From Actinomycetota bacterium (GTDB lineage: Bacteria > Actinomycetota > CADDZG01 > WHSQ01): 36,577 nt of DNA. The position numbers and the translations under genes are program-made. The stretch's first letter is position 1. The number at the start of each line of letters is the position of its first letter. Below, in pieces: positions 24,875 through 32,463 of the stretch. Where the stretch lies: NCBI GenBank assembly GCA_902812355.1, contig CADDZG010000001.1, positions 1 through 36,577 of the forward strand. The letters are read 5' to 3'. The notes beneath the pieces are model-generated. The model ran no database searches. It had not been told where the DNA came from and saw only the letters and a list, made by a program, of their open reading frames with translations.

Positions 24875-26047
24875 TCACCCGAAGAGGTTGGAGATCGCGA
24901 CGATCGTAGCCGGTAGGACGAACAAGCCCACGGTGAACATCGCCAAGCGGGTGCGGCTCCGCAGCATCTGACGCTGGAAGCGCCAGATGCCCGAGCGCAG
25001 CGGGCGGTAGGCGAACGCCATCAGAGCGAGGCCGACCGCGGTCATGGACACGATCTCCGCCACCATGATCAGCACCGCCGCGGCCGAGTGCACGAGAAAC
25101 GCGATCACGAGCTTGTCGCCGAGCGTGCCGATGTTGGCGCCGATGATGTAGGGGAGGATCTCGTCACGCTTGAGGTAGCCCTTGGCCACCAGCGGCACCA
25201 GCGCGGTCACGGCTACCGACACCGACATCGTCGCGAGGGTGAAGACGATCCCGAGCCCGAACATCGGCCACTTGCGCCTCACCCACGCGAGGCGGGAGCC
25301 GGCGAGATCACGCTCGTCGATGTCGGGGACGAGGGCGTCAAACAGCTTGAACGACACGACGATCAGCCCCAGGCCCCCGCAGAACAACAGCCACCCGGGC
25401 CACGACGCGACCGCGTCGAGCACGGGCCCGTACACGAGGTCGAGGAGGTTGCCGAAGGAGGCCGGGAACATGAGGTGGATGTGGTGGAACGGGGGCCACG
25501 CCAGCAGGCCGAGACCGAGCAGGGTGCCGGGGACGTAGATCGCGGCCGCGGCGAGCAGGGCGATCAGCGCCGTCGACACCGGCGCCATGCGCTTGCCCTC
25601 ACCGCCGCGCAGCGCATACACCACCGCGACCAGCAGGACGATGAAGGCGGCCCCGAGCCGTGACCCGGTGACCATGGTGAAGCCCTGGGCGGTGCTGATC
25701 GTGCCCGCAGCCACCAGGGTCAGGGCGCTCGCCGCGATCGGCGCTCCCGACAGCACGATCATCGCCCCGATCCATCCCAGGCCGAGGGTCGACCCGGCGT
25801 TGCGCACCAGCCACGTGCCCCGATGCAGGAGGTCGAGCTGCCCGGCCCCCTCCTTCATGACCTGCAACGCGCCGACGAACAGCAGCAGAGCCACGAGCGC
25901 TTCGAACGTCACCCACGCGGCGTGGCGGGCCCGTGCGGCCCGTCCGGGCGCCGGCGCAGCGGTTTCGTCCCGTGCCGTGTCCGGCGGGGACGGCTGCGCG
26001 CGGCGCACGGGTGCGTCGGCCTGGGGGCCGGGTCGTTGGTACGCCAT
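24875..26047 (-). CDS. Na+/phosphate-cotransporter-like membrane protein
   Basis: 390-aa membrane protein with about eight helices after a disordered Pro/Ala/Arg N-terminus (1-42). Two inverted repeats of the Na_Pi_cotrans type are visible: SGAPIAASALTLVAAGTIST ending GSRLGA (about 101-134), and SVSVAVTALVPLVAKGYLKR ending in the hallmark GANIGT. The QSSS motifs are replaced, so phosphate as substrate is uncertain. The ATG at 26047 has AAGGGGG directly upstream. It is probably co-transcribed with the 42-codon gene before it (67-bp gap) and the RHH gene after it. Confidence 0.75.
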   Translation of the reverse strand: MAYQRPGPQADAPVRRAQPSPPDTARDETAAPAPGRAARARHAAWVTFEALVALLLFVGALQVMKEGAGQLDLLHRGTWLVRNAGSTLGLGWIGAMIVLSGAPIAASALTLVAAGTISTAQGFTMVTGSRLGAAFIVLLVAVVYALRGGEGKRMAPVSTALIALLAAAAIYVPGTLLGLGLLAWPPFHHIHLMFPASFGNLLDLVYGPVLDAVASWPGWLLFCGGLGLIVVSFKLFDALVPDIDERDLAGSRLAWVRRKWPMFGLGIVFTLATMSVSVAVTALVPLVAKGYLKRDEILPYIIGANIGTLGDKLVIAFLVHSAAAVLIMVAEIVSMTAVGLALMAFAYRPLRSGIWRFQRQMLRSRTRLAMFTVGLFVLPATIVAISNLFG

Positions 26048-26062
26048 GCCCCCTTCCTACAG

Positions 26063-26078
26063 CACTCCTACCGGAGTG
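26063..26078. repeat. Short hairpin between the microprotein gene and the Na/Pi-like gene
   Basis: CACTCC-TACC-GGAGTG, a perfect 6-bp stem with a 4-nt loop, 15 bp before the Na/Pi-like start. No U-run follows, so read-through is likely. Confidence 0.4.
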
Positions 26079-26114
26079 TGCAGCCCGGTCGGCAACCCGG
26101 CGGGGGCGGAACGC

Positions 26115-26243
26115 TCAGCGGGAGCGCGAGCGCAGGTTGCGGCGGGCCTTGACCGAGCGCCAGCGACGCTGACGGGCCGCCTCGCGCCGCAGATCGTGCA
26201 GCCGCTCGTGGGCGATGTCGCCCCACAGGCTGGGATTGACCAC
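26115..26243 (-). CDS. 42-aa Arg-rich microprotein
   Basis: Short ORF of 42 codons with an excellent SD, GGAGGAG 6 nt before a GTG start (within AAAGGAGGAG at 26259-26250). The peptide begins VNPSLWGDIAHERLHDLRRE, a plausible amphipathic helix, and continues as an Arg-rich stretch that ends LRSRSR (15 Arg in 42 residues). It matches no family I know; nucleic-acid or acidic-membrane binding is likely from charge alone. A good -35/-10 pair lies upstream and overlaps a MarR-type operator. A longer ORF in another frame over the same DNA (26057-26302) has no SD and is rejected. Confidence 0.62.
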   Translation of the reverse strand: MVNPSLWGDIAHERLHDLRREAARQRRWRSVKARRNLRSRSR

Positions 26244-26286
26244 GAGCCTCTCCTCCTTTCCGCTTTAGCTAGGCATACTCCAGATA

Positions 26287-26315
26287 AAGATACTTGATAC
26301 ATCGCTTGTAACCAA
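26287..26315 (-). promoter_or_regulatory. Promoter of the microprotein operon
   Basis: Minus strand: TTGGTT (26315-26310), 17-bp spacer, TATCTT (26292-26287). Expected start near 26280 gives a leader of about 37 nt with the SD. The -35 lies inside the CTTG-N4-CAAG operator, so repression by a bound MarR protein would be direct. Confidence 0.5.
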
Positions 26316-26316
26316 G
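26305..26316. promoter_or_regulatory. MarR-type operator 1, CTTG-TAAC-CAAG
   Basis: Perfect 4+4 palindrome with 4-bp spacer. It is embedded in a larger imperfect inverted repeat: AAAGATACTTG at 26286-26296 against CAAGCATCTTT at 26313-26323, 10 of 11 matching. It lies in the AT-rich divergent promoter of the marR gene. Confidence 0.6.
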
Positions 26317-26334
26317 CATCTTTAAGCGGTATTC

Positions 26335-26346
26335 CTTGCGAACAAG
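26335..26346. promoter_or_regulatory. MarR-type operator 2, CTTG-CGAA-CAAG
   Basis: Second copy of the same palindrome with a different spacer. Its centre is exactly 30 bp from that of operator 1, about three helical turns, so both sites face the same side of the DNA. Confidence 0.6.
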
Positions 26347-26376
26347 GGGTATCGGCAGGATGATGAGCCCCGGGCC

Positions 26377-26940
26377 ATGGCGGACCGGCCGAGGCAGGGA
26401 CGCGGGGGAGCGGTGGCGACCGGCGACGGCAAGGATCAGGTCGACATCAACGCAGAGCGCGCGGCGCAGCGCTGGGCGGGCATCGATCCCGCCGTCGAGG
26501 CGATCGTGAACCGCATCTCCAAGACCGCCCGCTACCTCGACCGCATGCTGGGCGAGACCGCCGCGCGCGAGGGCCTCAACGCGAGCGAGTACCGCCTGCT
26601 GGTGACGCTGTGGAAGTCGGGGCCCACCTCACCGGGGGACCTCGGCAAGAGGTTGTTGGTGTCCTCGGGGGTCATGACCAACCGGCTCGATCGGCTTGAG
26701 GAGAGGGGGTTCGTGGCACGGGCCCCTCACCCCTCGGACCGTCGCGGCATCCTCGTGAGCCTCACCGACACCGGGCTTGAGGTCCTGTCGCGCATGATCG
26801 AACGCCAGGCCCGGCGCGAGACGGAGCTGCTGGCGGCGCTGCAGCCGGACGAGCGTGCGGAGCTCAACGCTCTGCTGCGGCGGCTGATGACGTCCTTCGA
26901 TCCGACTATCGCGGTGGAAGAGGGCGGCCTCAGCTCGTGA
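26377..26940 (+). CDS. MarR-family transcriptional regulator
   Basis: 187-aa winged-helix regulator. The core shows ASEYRLLVTLWKSGPTSPGD, then LGKRLLVSSGVMTNRLDRLE (recognition helix) and the wing ERGFVARAPHPSDRRGILVS with the conserved DRR. An N-terminal extension of about 35 residues precedes the first dimer helix. The ATG at 26377 lacks an SD; a GTG at 26413 with GGGGGAG close upstream is the alternative. It is divergent from the microprotein operon and sits beside two matched palindromes, so autoregulation and control of that operon are likely. No cysteine sensor is visible. Confidence 0.9.
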   Translation: MADRPRQGRGGAVATGDGKDQVDINAERAAQRWAGIDPAVEAIVNRISKTARYLDRMLGETAAREGLNASEYRLLVTLWKSGPTSPGDLGKRLLVSSGVMTNRLDRLEERGFVARAPHPSDRRGILVSLTDTGLEVLSRMIERQARRETELLAALQPDERAELNALLRRLMTSFDPTIAVEEGGLSS

Positions 26941-26966
26941 CCGGGGCCATGCGGGTGGGCTCCGCG

Positions 26967-27476
26967 TCAGGAGCACACCCGGGGCATGTCCAGCCGCGTA
27001 CCGGGATCGCGGCTGCCCTCGAACTGGATCGTCACCCACACAGTGCCGCCGACCTTCTTAACGCCCACGCCGACGTAGTGGTAGCTCTTGCCGACGATGT
27101 TCGCGTAGTGCTCGGGGGAGTGGAGGAAGGCCTTGTACAGGGCGTCGACCCCACCCCCATAGCCGACGTTCTCGCCGATGGAGGTCCAGCGGGTGACCCA
27201 GCTCTCGAACTGCGACAGGGAGGTGTGGAAGAGGTAGCCCTTACGCACCATCCGACGGTTGTGGTAGCGCGCGGTGTAGCCGAGCTGGGGATCGAGGTGG
27301 AGCGGCCGGAGCCCGCGATAGCTGCGCGTGTGATTGATCTTGGCGGCGAAGAGTTTCTCCGCGGGCTTGAAGCGGAAGCACCCGGAGGCCTGCGCCGGGT
27401 CCACCTGGGACACCGGTGCGAGCGTGGCGACGATCACGGCCGCGGCCAGCAGCAACGGCAGGCGCCTGGCATCCAT
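26967..27476 (-). CDS. Secreted CAP/SCP-domain protein (second copy)
   Basis: 169-aa exported protein: signal peptide (about 1-31, LPLLLAAAVIVATLAPVSQV) and a CAP domain with INHTRSYRGLRPLHLDPQLG, RYHNRRM, SIGENVGYGGG and SPEHYANIVGKSYHYVGVG. It shares domain order with the first copy at 23158 but differs much in sequence. It is convergent with marR and lies downstream of amt on the same strand, separated by strong hairpins. Role unknown. Confidence 0.86.
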   Translation of the reverse strand: MDARRLPLLLAAAVIVATLAPVSQVDPAQASGCFRFKPAEKLFAAKINHTRSYRGLRPLHLDPQLGYTARYHNRRMVRKGYLFHTSLSQFESWVTRWTSIGENVGYGGGVDALYKAFLHSPEHYANIVGKSYHYVGVGVKKVGGTVWVTIQFEGSRDPGTRLDMPRVCS

Positions 27477-27488
27477 GTCCTACCAGGT

Positions 27489-27518
27489 CGGCCGTTGCGG
27501 CCGTGCGCTTTAGCGCAC
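27489..27518 (-). terminator. Tandem hairpins between amt and the second CAP gene
   Basis: Read leftward after the amt stop: GTGCGC-TAAA-GCGCAC (27518-27503), then immediately CGGCCG-CAA-CGGCCG (27503-27489), both perfect 6-bp stems. There is no U-tract, so an intrinsic terminator is not proven; RNA stabilisation or attenuation before the CAP gene (start 27476) is an alternative. Confidence 0.45.
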
Positions 27519-27529
27519 CGGTCGAGGGG

Positions 27530-28846
27530 TCACGTCGGGCTGCGGGTGGCGTGCCCTCCCTGATGCAGCGGAAGATGATGCCGGTGCCCGGCCGAGCGCA
27601 GCGCGGTCGTGGCGATGGGCTCGGTGAAGGCATAGCCGGTCTCCGAGTGCAGCCACACGTCGAGACCGTCGGCCTCGTGCTCGGGTTCGACCCGCAGGCC
27701 CACAGTCGCCTGCACCCCCCGGGCGAGCAGGTACGACGCGCCGAAGGAGAAGAGCCCGGTGGCGGTGACGGCGAGGACCTGGCGGGCTACGAGCCCCAGG
27801 CCGCCGCCGGCGAGCAGCCCGTCGGCGCCGGCGGGGTCGACTGCCACGGTGGCGAACACGCCCGTGAGCAGGGCCCCGAGAGCTCCCCCGACGAGGTGGA
27901 TCCCGCCGACGTCGAGGGCGTCGTCGTAGCCCAGACGGTGCTTGAGCCCGACCGCCCCGGCACACGCGAGCCCCCCGAGCAGACCGATCGCCACCGCGCC
28001 GAGGGGCCCGACGTAGCCGGCTGCGGGGGTGATCGCCACCAATCCCGCGACCGCGCCGGAAGCGATGCCCGACGTGGTCACCCGCCCGTGGCGGATGCGC
28101 TCGTAGGCGGCCCAGCCGAGGGCCCCCGCGGCCGCTCCGGCGTTGGTGGTGACGAAGGCGGTGGCGGCGAGCCCGTTGGCGCCGAGCGCGCTACCGGCGT
28201 TGAAACCGAACCATCCAAACCACAGGATCCCGGCACCGAGGATCGTCAGGGTGAGGTTGTGGGGCACGAAGGCGTCGCGCCCGAACCCCTGGCGGCGCCC
28301 GAGCACGAGCACCACGGCGAGCGCGGCCGCGCCGGCGTTGACGTGGACGACGGTGCCGCCGGCGAAATCGAGGGCCCCCAGCCGGTGCAGCCAGCCGTCG
28401 GGATCGAACACCCAGTGGGCGATCGGGCAGTAGACCAACAGCAACCACGCGCCCGAGAAGAGGACGTAACCGTCGAAGCGCATGCGCTCTGCGAAGGCCC
28501 CGCTGATCAGCGCCGGGGTGATGACCGCGAACATCATTTGGAAGGCGGCGAAGGCGAGGTGGGGTATGCCGGGAGCCAGGTGCGCGTCGGGACGCGCCCC
28601 GACGAGGTGCAGGCCGGCCCAATCGAGCGAACCGATCACGCCGTGTAGGTCGGGGCCGAAAGCGAGGCTGTAGCCCGCCATCACCCACAGGATCGACACC
28701 AGTGCGATGGCGAAGAACGAGTGCATCACGGTCGACAGCACGTTCTTGGCCCGTACCAGGCCGCCGTAGAAAAGCGCCAGCCCCACGGTCATGAACATCA
28801 CCAGGGCCGCCGACGTCAGCACCCACGCCGTGTCTCCGCTGTTCAT
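27530..28846 (-). CDS. amt: Ammonium transporter Amt
   Basis: 438-aa Amt/Mep channel with 11 predicted helices. Signature elements: FYGGLVRAKNVLS, GAFAERMRFDGYVLFSGAW, DFAGGTVVHVNAG (first pore His), WFGWFGFNAGSAL, DVGGIHLVGGALG (second pore His) and the C-terminal LDVWLHSETGYAF. The last 20 residues are His-rich (HRHHLPLHQ). No glnK or glnD follows. The ATG has GAGGAG 6 nt upstream. A GlnR-like operator at 28898-28935 indicates induction under nitrogen limitation. Confidence 0.96.
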   Translation of the reverse strand: MNSGDTAWVLTSAALVMFMTVGLALFYGGLVRAKNVLSTVMHSFFAIALVSILWVMAGYSLAFGPDLHGVIGSLDWAGLHLVGARPDAHLAPGIPHLAFAAFQMMFAVITPALISGAFAERMRFDGYVLFSGAWLLLVYCPIAHWVFDPDGWLHRLGALDFAGGTVVHVNAGAAALAVVLVLGRRQGFGRDAFVPHNLTLTILGAGILWFGWFGFNAGSALGANGLAATAFVTTNAGAAAGALGWAAYERIRHGRVTTSGIASGAVAGLVAITPAAGYVGPLGAVAIGLLGGLACAGAVGLKHRLGYDDALDVGGIHLVGGALGALLTGVFATVAVDPAGADGLLAGGGLGLVARQVLAVTATGLFSFGASYLLARGVQATVGLRVEPEHEADGLDVWLHSETGYAFTEPIATTALRSAGHRHHLPLHQGGHATRSPT

Positions 28847-28897
28847 GTCGCTCTCCTCGTGCGGTCGACCGCGGATGACACATCTGAGCGGGCGCTT

Positions 28898-28935
28898 GTT
28901 TCGCGCGCGTTTCGGCGTGGTTTCGCGCGTGTGAA
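28898..28935 (-). promoter_or_regulatory. GlnR-type nitrogen-control box upstream of amt
   Basis: On the minus strand the order is TTCAC-N6-GAAAC-N6-GAAAC-N6-GAAAC, with every spacer exactly 6 bp (11-bp period). The actinobacterial GlnR consensus is GTnAC-N6-GAAAC repeated twice with N6. Three of four half-sites are perfect GAAAC. Its 3' edge is 52 bp before the amt start, a suitable place for an activator. Confidence 0.7.
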
Positions 28936-28950
28936 CGTGCGGGCGGAGGC

Positions 28951-29622
28951 TTAGAGCTCGGAGGCCGCCGGCTCGTCGAGCAGGAGGGTGCAGTCGGGGT
29001 GGTCTGCCAGCAGCAGCACGGGCGCGTCGGCAACCTCCGCGTCGGCCCTGATCGCGGTCGCCACCGCCCAGGCCTTGGCCTCCCCGGCGACCACGAACAG
29101 GACGCGCCGCGGGGCCCGCAGCACCGGGGCGGTGAGCGTGACGCCGTTCATGCCGTCGGGGCGGGCCACCGCCACGGCGCGGTGCTCCTGCTCGTCCAGA
29201 GCCGGATCGTGCGGGAACAGTGCGGCTATATGCGCGTTGGTGCCGAGGCCGAGCACGGCGAGCTGGATGCCGCGCTCGACGATCGGGCCCATCTCGTCGT
29301 GATAGGAGCGCGCCGCGGCCTGCGGCTCATCTTCACCGCGGATCCGGTGCACGACCGCTCCATCGATCCGATCCAGCAGCGTCTCCCGGGCGAGGCGGAA
29401 GTTGCTCCGGTCGTCGTCGGGCGGGACGCAACGCTCGTCGGAGAACACGATGTCGATCCCATCCCACCGCGAGGTCATCTCCGCAAGGTGCCGGTAGACG
29501 GCGCCGACGGTGTCGCCCCCGGTGATCATGATCGGTGCCGCCTCGGTTATCGACGCGGCGATCCGGGCCGCGGCTTGCTCGGCGAACACGTTGGATGGGA
29601 AGACCTCGACGCGGAAGCTCAT
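28951..29622 (-). CDS. pgl: 6-phosphogluconolactonase
   Basis: 223-aa enzyme of the oxidative pentose phosphate pathway that hydrolyses 6-phosphogluconolactone. Motifs: MITGGDTVGAVYRHL (sugar-phosphate loop), IVFSDERCVPPDDDRSNFRL (very close to the family pattern) and LGLGTNAHIAALFPHD, where the usual G-DGHTASLFP is changed (DG to NA) but the His is kept. No zwf, gnd or other pathway gene is adjacent. The start has GGGAGGGAAAGG directly upstream. It lies between an acyl-CoA synthetase gene and amt. Confidence 0.87.
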   Translation of the reverse strand: MSFRVEVFPSNVFAEQAAARIAASITEAAPIMITGGDTVGAVYRHLAEMTSRWDGIDIVFSDERCVPPDDDRSNFRLARETLLDRIDGAVVHRIRGEDEPQAAARSYHDEMGPIVERGIQLAVLGLGTNAHIAALFPHDPALDEQEHRAVAVARPDGMNGVTLTAPVLRAPRRVLFVVAGEAKAWAVATAIRADAEVADAPVLLLADHPDCTLLLDEPAASEL

Positions 29623-29635
29623 CCTTTCCCTCCCT

Positions 29636-29652
29636 GACTCGGGGCCCGAGTC
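29636..29652. repeat. Perfect inverted repeat before pgl
   Basis: GACTCGGG-G-CCCGAGTC, 8+8 bp with a 1-nt centre, in the 33-bp gap between the acyl-CoA synthetase stop and the pgl SD. It could be a hairpin that tunes expression along the operon, or an operator. Confidence 0.4.
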
Positions 29653-29655
29653 CCC

Positions 29656-31323
29656 CTAGTGCCCGGCGCGCGCTTGCTCGGCGGCCCGTTGCTCGGCTAT
29701 CTCCTTGAGGCGGTGCTTGACGACCTTGCCGGTGCTGCTGGTGCGGGGGAACTCGTCGACGACGAAGATCCGCTTGGGCACCTTGTAGGTCGCGAGCTCC
29801 TGCTCGCACACGCGGCGCACCGTGGCCTCGTCGGTGTCTCCCTTGACGAAGGCGGCGAGCACCTGGCCGAACTCTTCGTCGTCGATACCCAGCACCGCCG
29901 CCTCGCGAACGCCGTCGATGCTCTCGATCGTGTCCTCGATCTCGACCGGGTAGACGTTCTCGCCGCCGACCACCACCATGTCGTCGGCACGTCCCTCGAC
30001 GAATATGTAGCCCTCGTCGTCGATCCGCACGGTGTCGCCGATCGACATGTAGCCCTCGCGCTCGTCCCGTCCGTCGCCCCCCGTATAACCCTCGAAGGTC
30101 ACCGCGCTGCGAACGAACAGCTCACCGACCTCGTCGACGCCCAGGCGTCGGCCGTCCGGCGAGAACACCGCGACTTCGATCCCCGGCACCGGCCGACCGA
30201 CGGTGTGAGGGTGCACGCGCATGTCCCGCGGCGTGGCGATCGACACCCAACCGGCCTCGGTCGACCCGTAGAGGTCGTAGAGCACGTTGCCGAAGGTTGC
30301 GATCGCGCTGCGGCGGAGCCCGGCCGACATCGCCGAACCGCTGGCGAGCACGATGCGCAGGCTGGACAGGTCGTAACGGGCCTTGACGTCGTCGTCGAGC
30401 GCGACGATGCGCCGGATCATCACCGGCACCAGCGACACCGCCGTCGCCCGGTGGCGGTCGATCAGCGCCAGCGTCTCCTCGGGATCGAAATGGTCGGGCA
30501 GCACGATGGTCATCCCGAGCACGGTGCACAGCGTGAAGGTGAGCAGCCCGAAGGAGTGGAACAGGGGGGCGGGGCACACGACGACGTCGTCGCGCCGGTA
30601 AGGGACCACCTGCAGCAGGTTGGCCATCGACCTCAAGCCTGCCGCGGCGGCGTCCCGCCGGGCCCCCCTGGGTGTGCCGGTGGTGCCGGAGGTATGGATC
30701 ACGATCTTGGACGCCCCCCGATGCAGCACCAGGGGGAAGGGGGGCGTTGACGGTCGGGAAGCGAGCGCGTCCTCGTAGGACGTCGACCCCGGCAGGGCGC
30801 CGGATGCGTCACCGACCCACAGCGTGGTCACGCCCTCGAGGGGGCAGCGTCGTAGCTGGTCGGCGTGGCGGGTGTCGTAGACGAGGACCCTGGGTGCGCA
30901 ACCGCGCAGGGTCGCGCCGAGCTCGCGCGGTTTGGCCCAGGTATTGAGGGGGCAGGCGACGAGCCCGAGCTTTTGGGCGGCGAGCACGATCTCCGCGTAG
31001 GTGCGCCCGTTGCGCACCAGCAGCGCCACCCTGTCGCCCCCGCGCAGGCCGAGGGCGGCCAGCGCGTGACCGGCCCGGTTGACACGTGCATCGAGCTCGC
31101 GGAACGTGAGCGTCCCGGCCGCATCGTGCAGTGCGGGGCGGTCGCCGATCGACAGGGCGTGGGCCTGGGACATGATGCCGAGCGACTGGCCCCGTCCCAG
31201 CAGCCACGGCAACGTCAGCGCCAGCCCGAGCGCGTCCCGGGGGCCGAGCACGCCGGCACGCTGGAGCTGCACGAGGGTACGAGGGTCGGCGAGCTCGCCC
31301 AGCCGCCTGAGGTCCTGCAGCAT
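29656..31323 (-). CDS. AMP-forming acyl-CoA synthetase/ligase (FadD type)
   Basis: 555-aa ANL-superfamily enzyme. Motifs: phosphate loop SGTTGTPRG at 212-220, YGSTE at 352-356, SIGDTVRIDDEGY around 427-439, the hinge GRADDMVVVGGENVYPVEIE (444-463) and catalytic K533 in STGK. It should activate a fatty or other carboxylic acid to acyl-CoA. The N-terminal extension (1-60) resembles long-chain FadD proteins. The ATG overlaps the patatin stop (TGATG). Co-translation with a lipase suggests recycling of fatty acids released from lipids. Confidence 0.92.
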   Translation of the reverse strand: MLQDLRRLGELADPRTLVQLQRAGVLGPRDALGLALTLPWLLGRGQSLGIMSQAHALSIGDRPALHDAAGTLTFRELDARVNRAGHALAALGLRGGDRVALLVRNGRTYAEIVLAAQKLGLVACPLNTWAKPRELGATLRGCAPRVLVYDTRHADQLRRCPLEGVTTLWVGDASGALPGSTSYEDALASRPSTPPFPLVLHRGASKIVIHTSGTTGTPRGARRDAAAAGLRSMANLLQVVPYRRDDVVVCPAPLFHSFGLLTFTLCTVLGMTIVLPDHFDPEETLALIDRHRATAVSLVPVMIRRIVALDDDVKARYDLSSLRIVLASGSAMSAGLRRSAIATFGNVLYDLYGSTEAGWVSIATPRDMRVHPHTVGRPVPGIEVAVFSPDGRRLGVDEVGELFVRSAVTFEGYTGGDGRDEREGYMSIGDTVRIDDEGYIFVEGRADDMVVVGGENVYPVEIEDTIESIDGVREAAVLGIDDEEFGQVLAAFVKGDTDEATVRRVCEQELATYKVPKRIFVVDEFPRTSSTGKVVKHRLKEIAEQRAAEQARAGH

Positions 31324-32342
31324 CAGCTCACCCTCTCCTCCTCGGCGTTCCGGCCGGTAAAGGCGGCGACCACCGGGTCGCCGTGGTGACGCAGCACCAG
31401 AGCGCGCGTCGAGCGCGCCGCCTCCTCGCAGATCGCCGCGCCGTCGGTCCTGCGCATAGCGTTCGTGCCGTGGCGGCGCAGCTCCTGCAGGGTCGGCATC
31501 ACCGTGAGGACTTCGATGCCCCGGGAACGGGCTTCGGACACCTCTCTTCTCAGGCTGCGGTGGAACGGCGAGCGCGCCAACCGGGGAGCCCAGGTGGTGG
31601 GGTCGCGGTCATCCTCGCCGGGATCCCTGCGGTAACCAAGGGGAGCGATCACCAGCACGTGATCGCAGCCGGCTGCGACGGCGAGGTCGACCGAGGTCGC
31701 GCTGTGTATCCCGCCGTCGACGAAGTAGCGAGAACCGATCCGCACCGGCGGGAACACCCCTGGGATCGCGGTCGACGCGAGCACCGCTTCGGGCAGCGTC
31801 GCCGGCGGCGCGCCGGGGGCGCCGAAGGCAACGCGCTCGGCGGTGTAGACGTCCACCGCGGTGATCAGCAGTCCGGGGTGGGGCCACGCGGCCGGCAGGT
31901 CGCGCTCGAGGTGGCGCCGGGTCGCGTCGCTGCGGTAGAGACCGGCGGGGAAGGCACGGCGCAGCAACGCGGCGGGGCGACGGCCGTGGGTCAGATGCCG
32001 CAGCAAACCGCGCGCGGACAGCGCGACGAACGCGCCCCCGATGCCTCTGGCGGCTCGCTGCAGACCGGTTTCGTACAGGGGCCCGAAGAGATCCCGGAGG
32101 TCGGCCCGTTCGCGCTGGAAGCCGAGCAGCGCATCGGGGTTGCGGCCGCTGGCATAGGCGCGCACCTCCATCGGGGTCCACCCTGCGGCCAGGTAGGCAG
32201 CGACCACCGCTCCGGCGCTGGTGCCGACGATCACCTCGGCGCCGCGCAAATCGAAGCCTAGGCGGTCCAGGGCGGCCACGGCCCCGGCGTGGTAGCTCAT
32301 GCCGACGAGGCCGCCGCCTCCGAGCACGAGGGCGCGTCGCAC
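31323..32342 (-). CDS. Patatin-like phospholipase/lipase
   Basis: 339-aa patatin-fold serine hydrolase. The oxyanion loop LGGGGLVG is at 7-14, nucleophile S42 in GTSAG (40-44), and the dyad D209 in DGG (209-211), all intact. There is no signal peptide, so it is cytoplasmic and probably acts on membrane lipids from inside. The GTG start has TAGGCT 7 nt upstream on the minus strand. It is coupled by TGATG to the acyl-CoA synthetase, which could take the released fatty acid. Confidence 0.91.
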   Translation of the reverse strand: MRRALVLGGGGLVGMSYHAGAVAALDRLGFDLRGAEVIVGTSAGAVVAAYLAAGWTPMEVRAYASGRNPDALLGFQRERADLRDLFGPLYETGLQRAARGIGGAFVALSARGLLRHLTHGRRPAALLRRAFPAGLYRSDATRRHLERDLPAAWPHPGLLITAVDVYTAERVAFGAPGAPPATLPEAVLASTAIPGVFPPVRIGSRYFVDGGIHSATSVDLAVAAGCDHVLVIAPLGYRRDPGEDDRDPTTWAPRLARSPFHRSLRREVSEARSRGIEVLTVMPTLQELRRHGTNAMRRTDGAAICEEAARSTRALVLRHHGDPVVAAFTGRNAEEERVS

Positions 32343-32463
32343 CCCTTCAAGCCTAAGGGAAGCGGCGCTACCAGCCGCCGTGGGCTCAAGCGTGATAGCC
32401 GGCCTGGGGCCGCGGCCGCCCGAGGGCGTCGTGGCAATCTACCCGTCCCGTATCGTGGTCGTC
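32343..32463. promoter_or_regulatory. Divergent leaderless promoters (patatin / PPOX protein)
   Basis: Minus strand: TAGGCT 7 nt before the patatin GTG at 32342. Plus strand: TATCGT (32451-32456) 7 nt before the ATG at 32464. Neither PPOX start nor region shows a clear SD. Confidence 0.5.

Noticed and set aside
26057-26302. 81-aa minus-strand ORF overlapping the microprotein gene
   Set aside because: No SD, starts within the promoter region, and the composition is not protein-like. The 42-codon frame has the strong SD.
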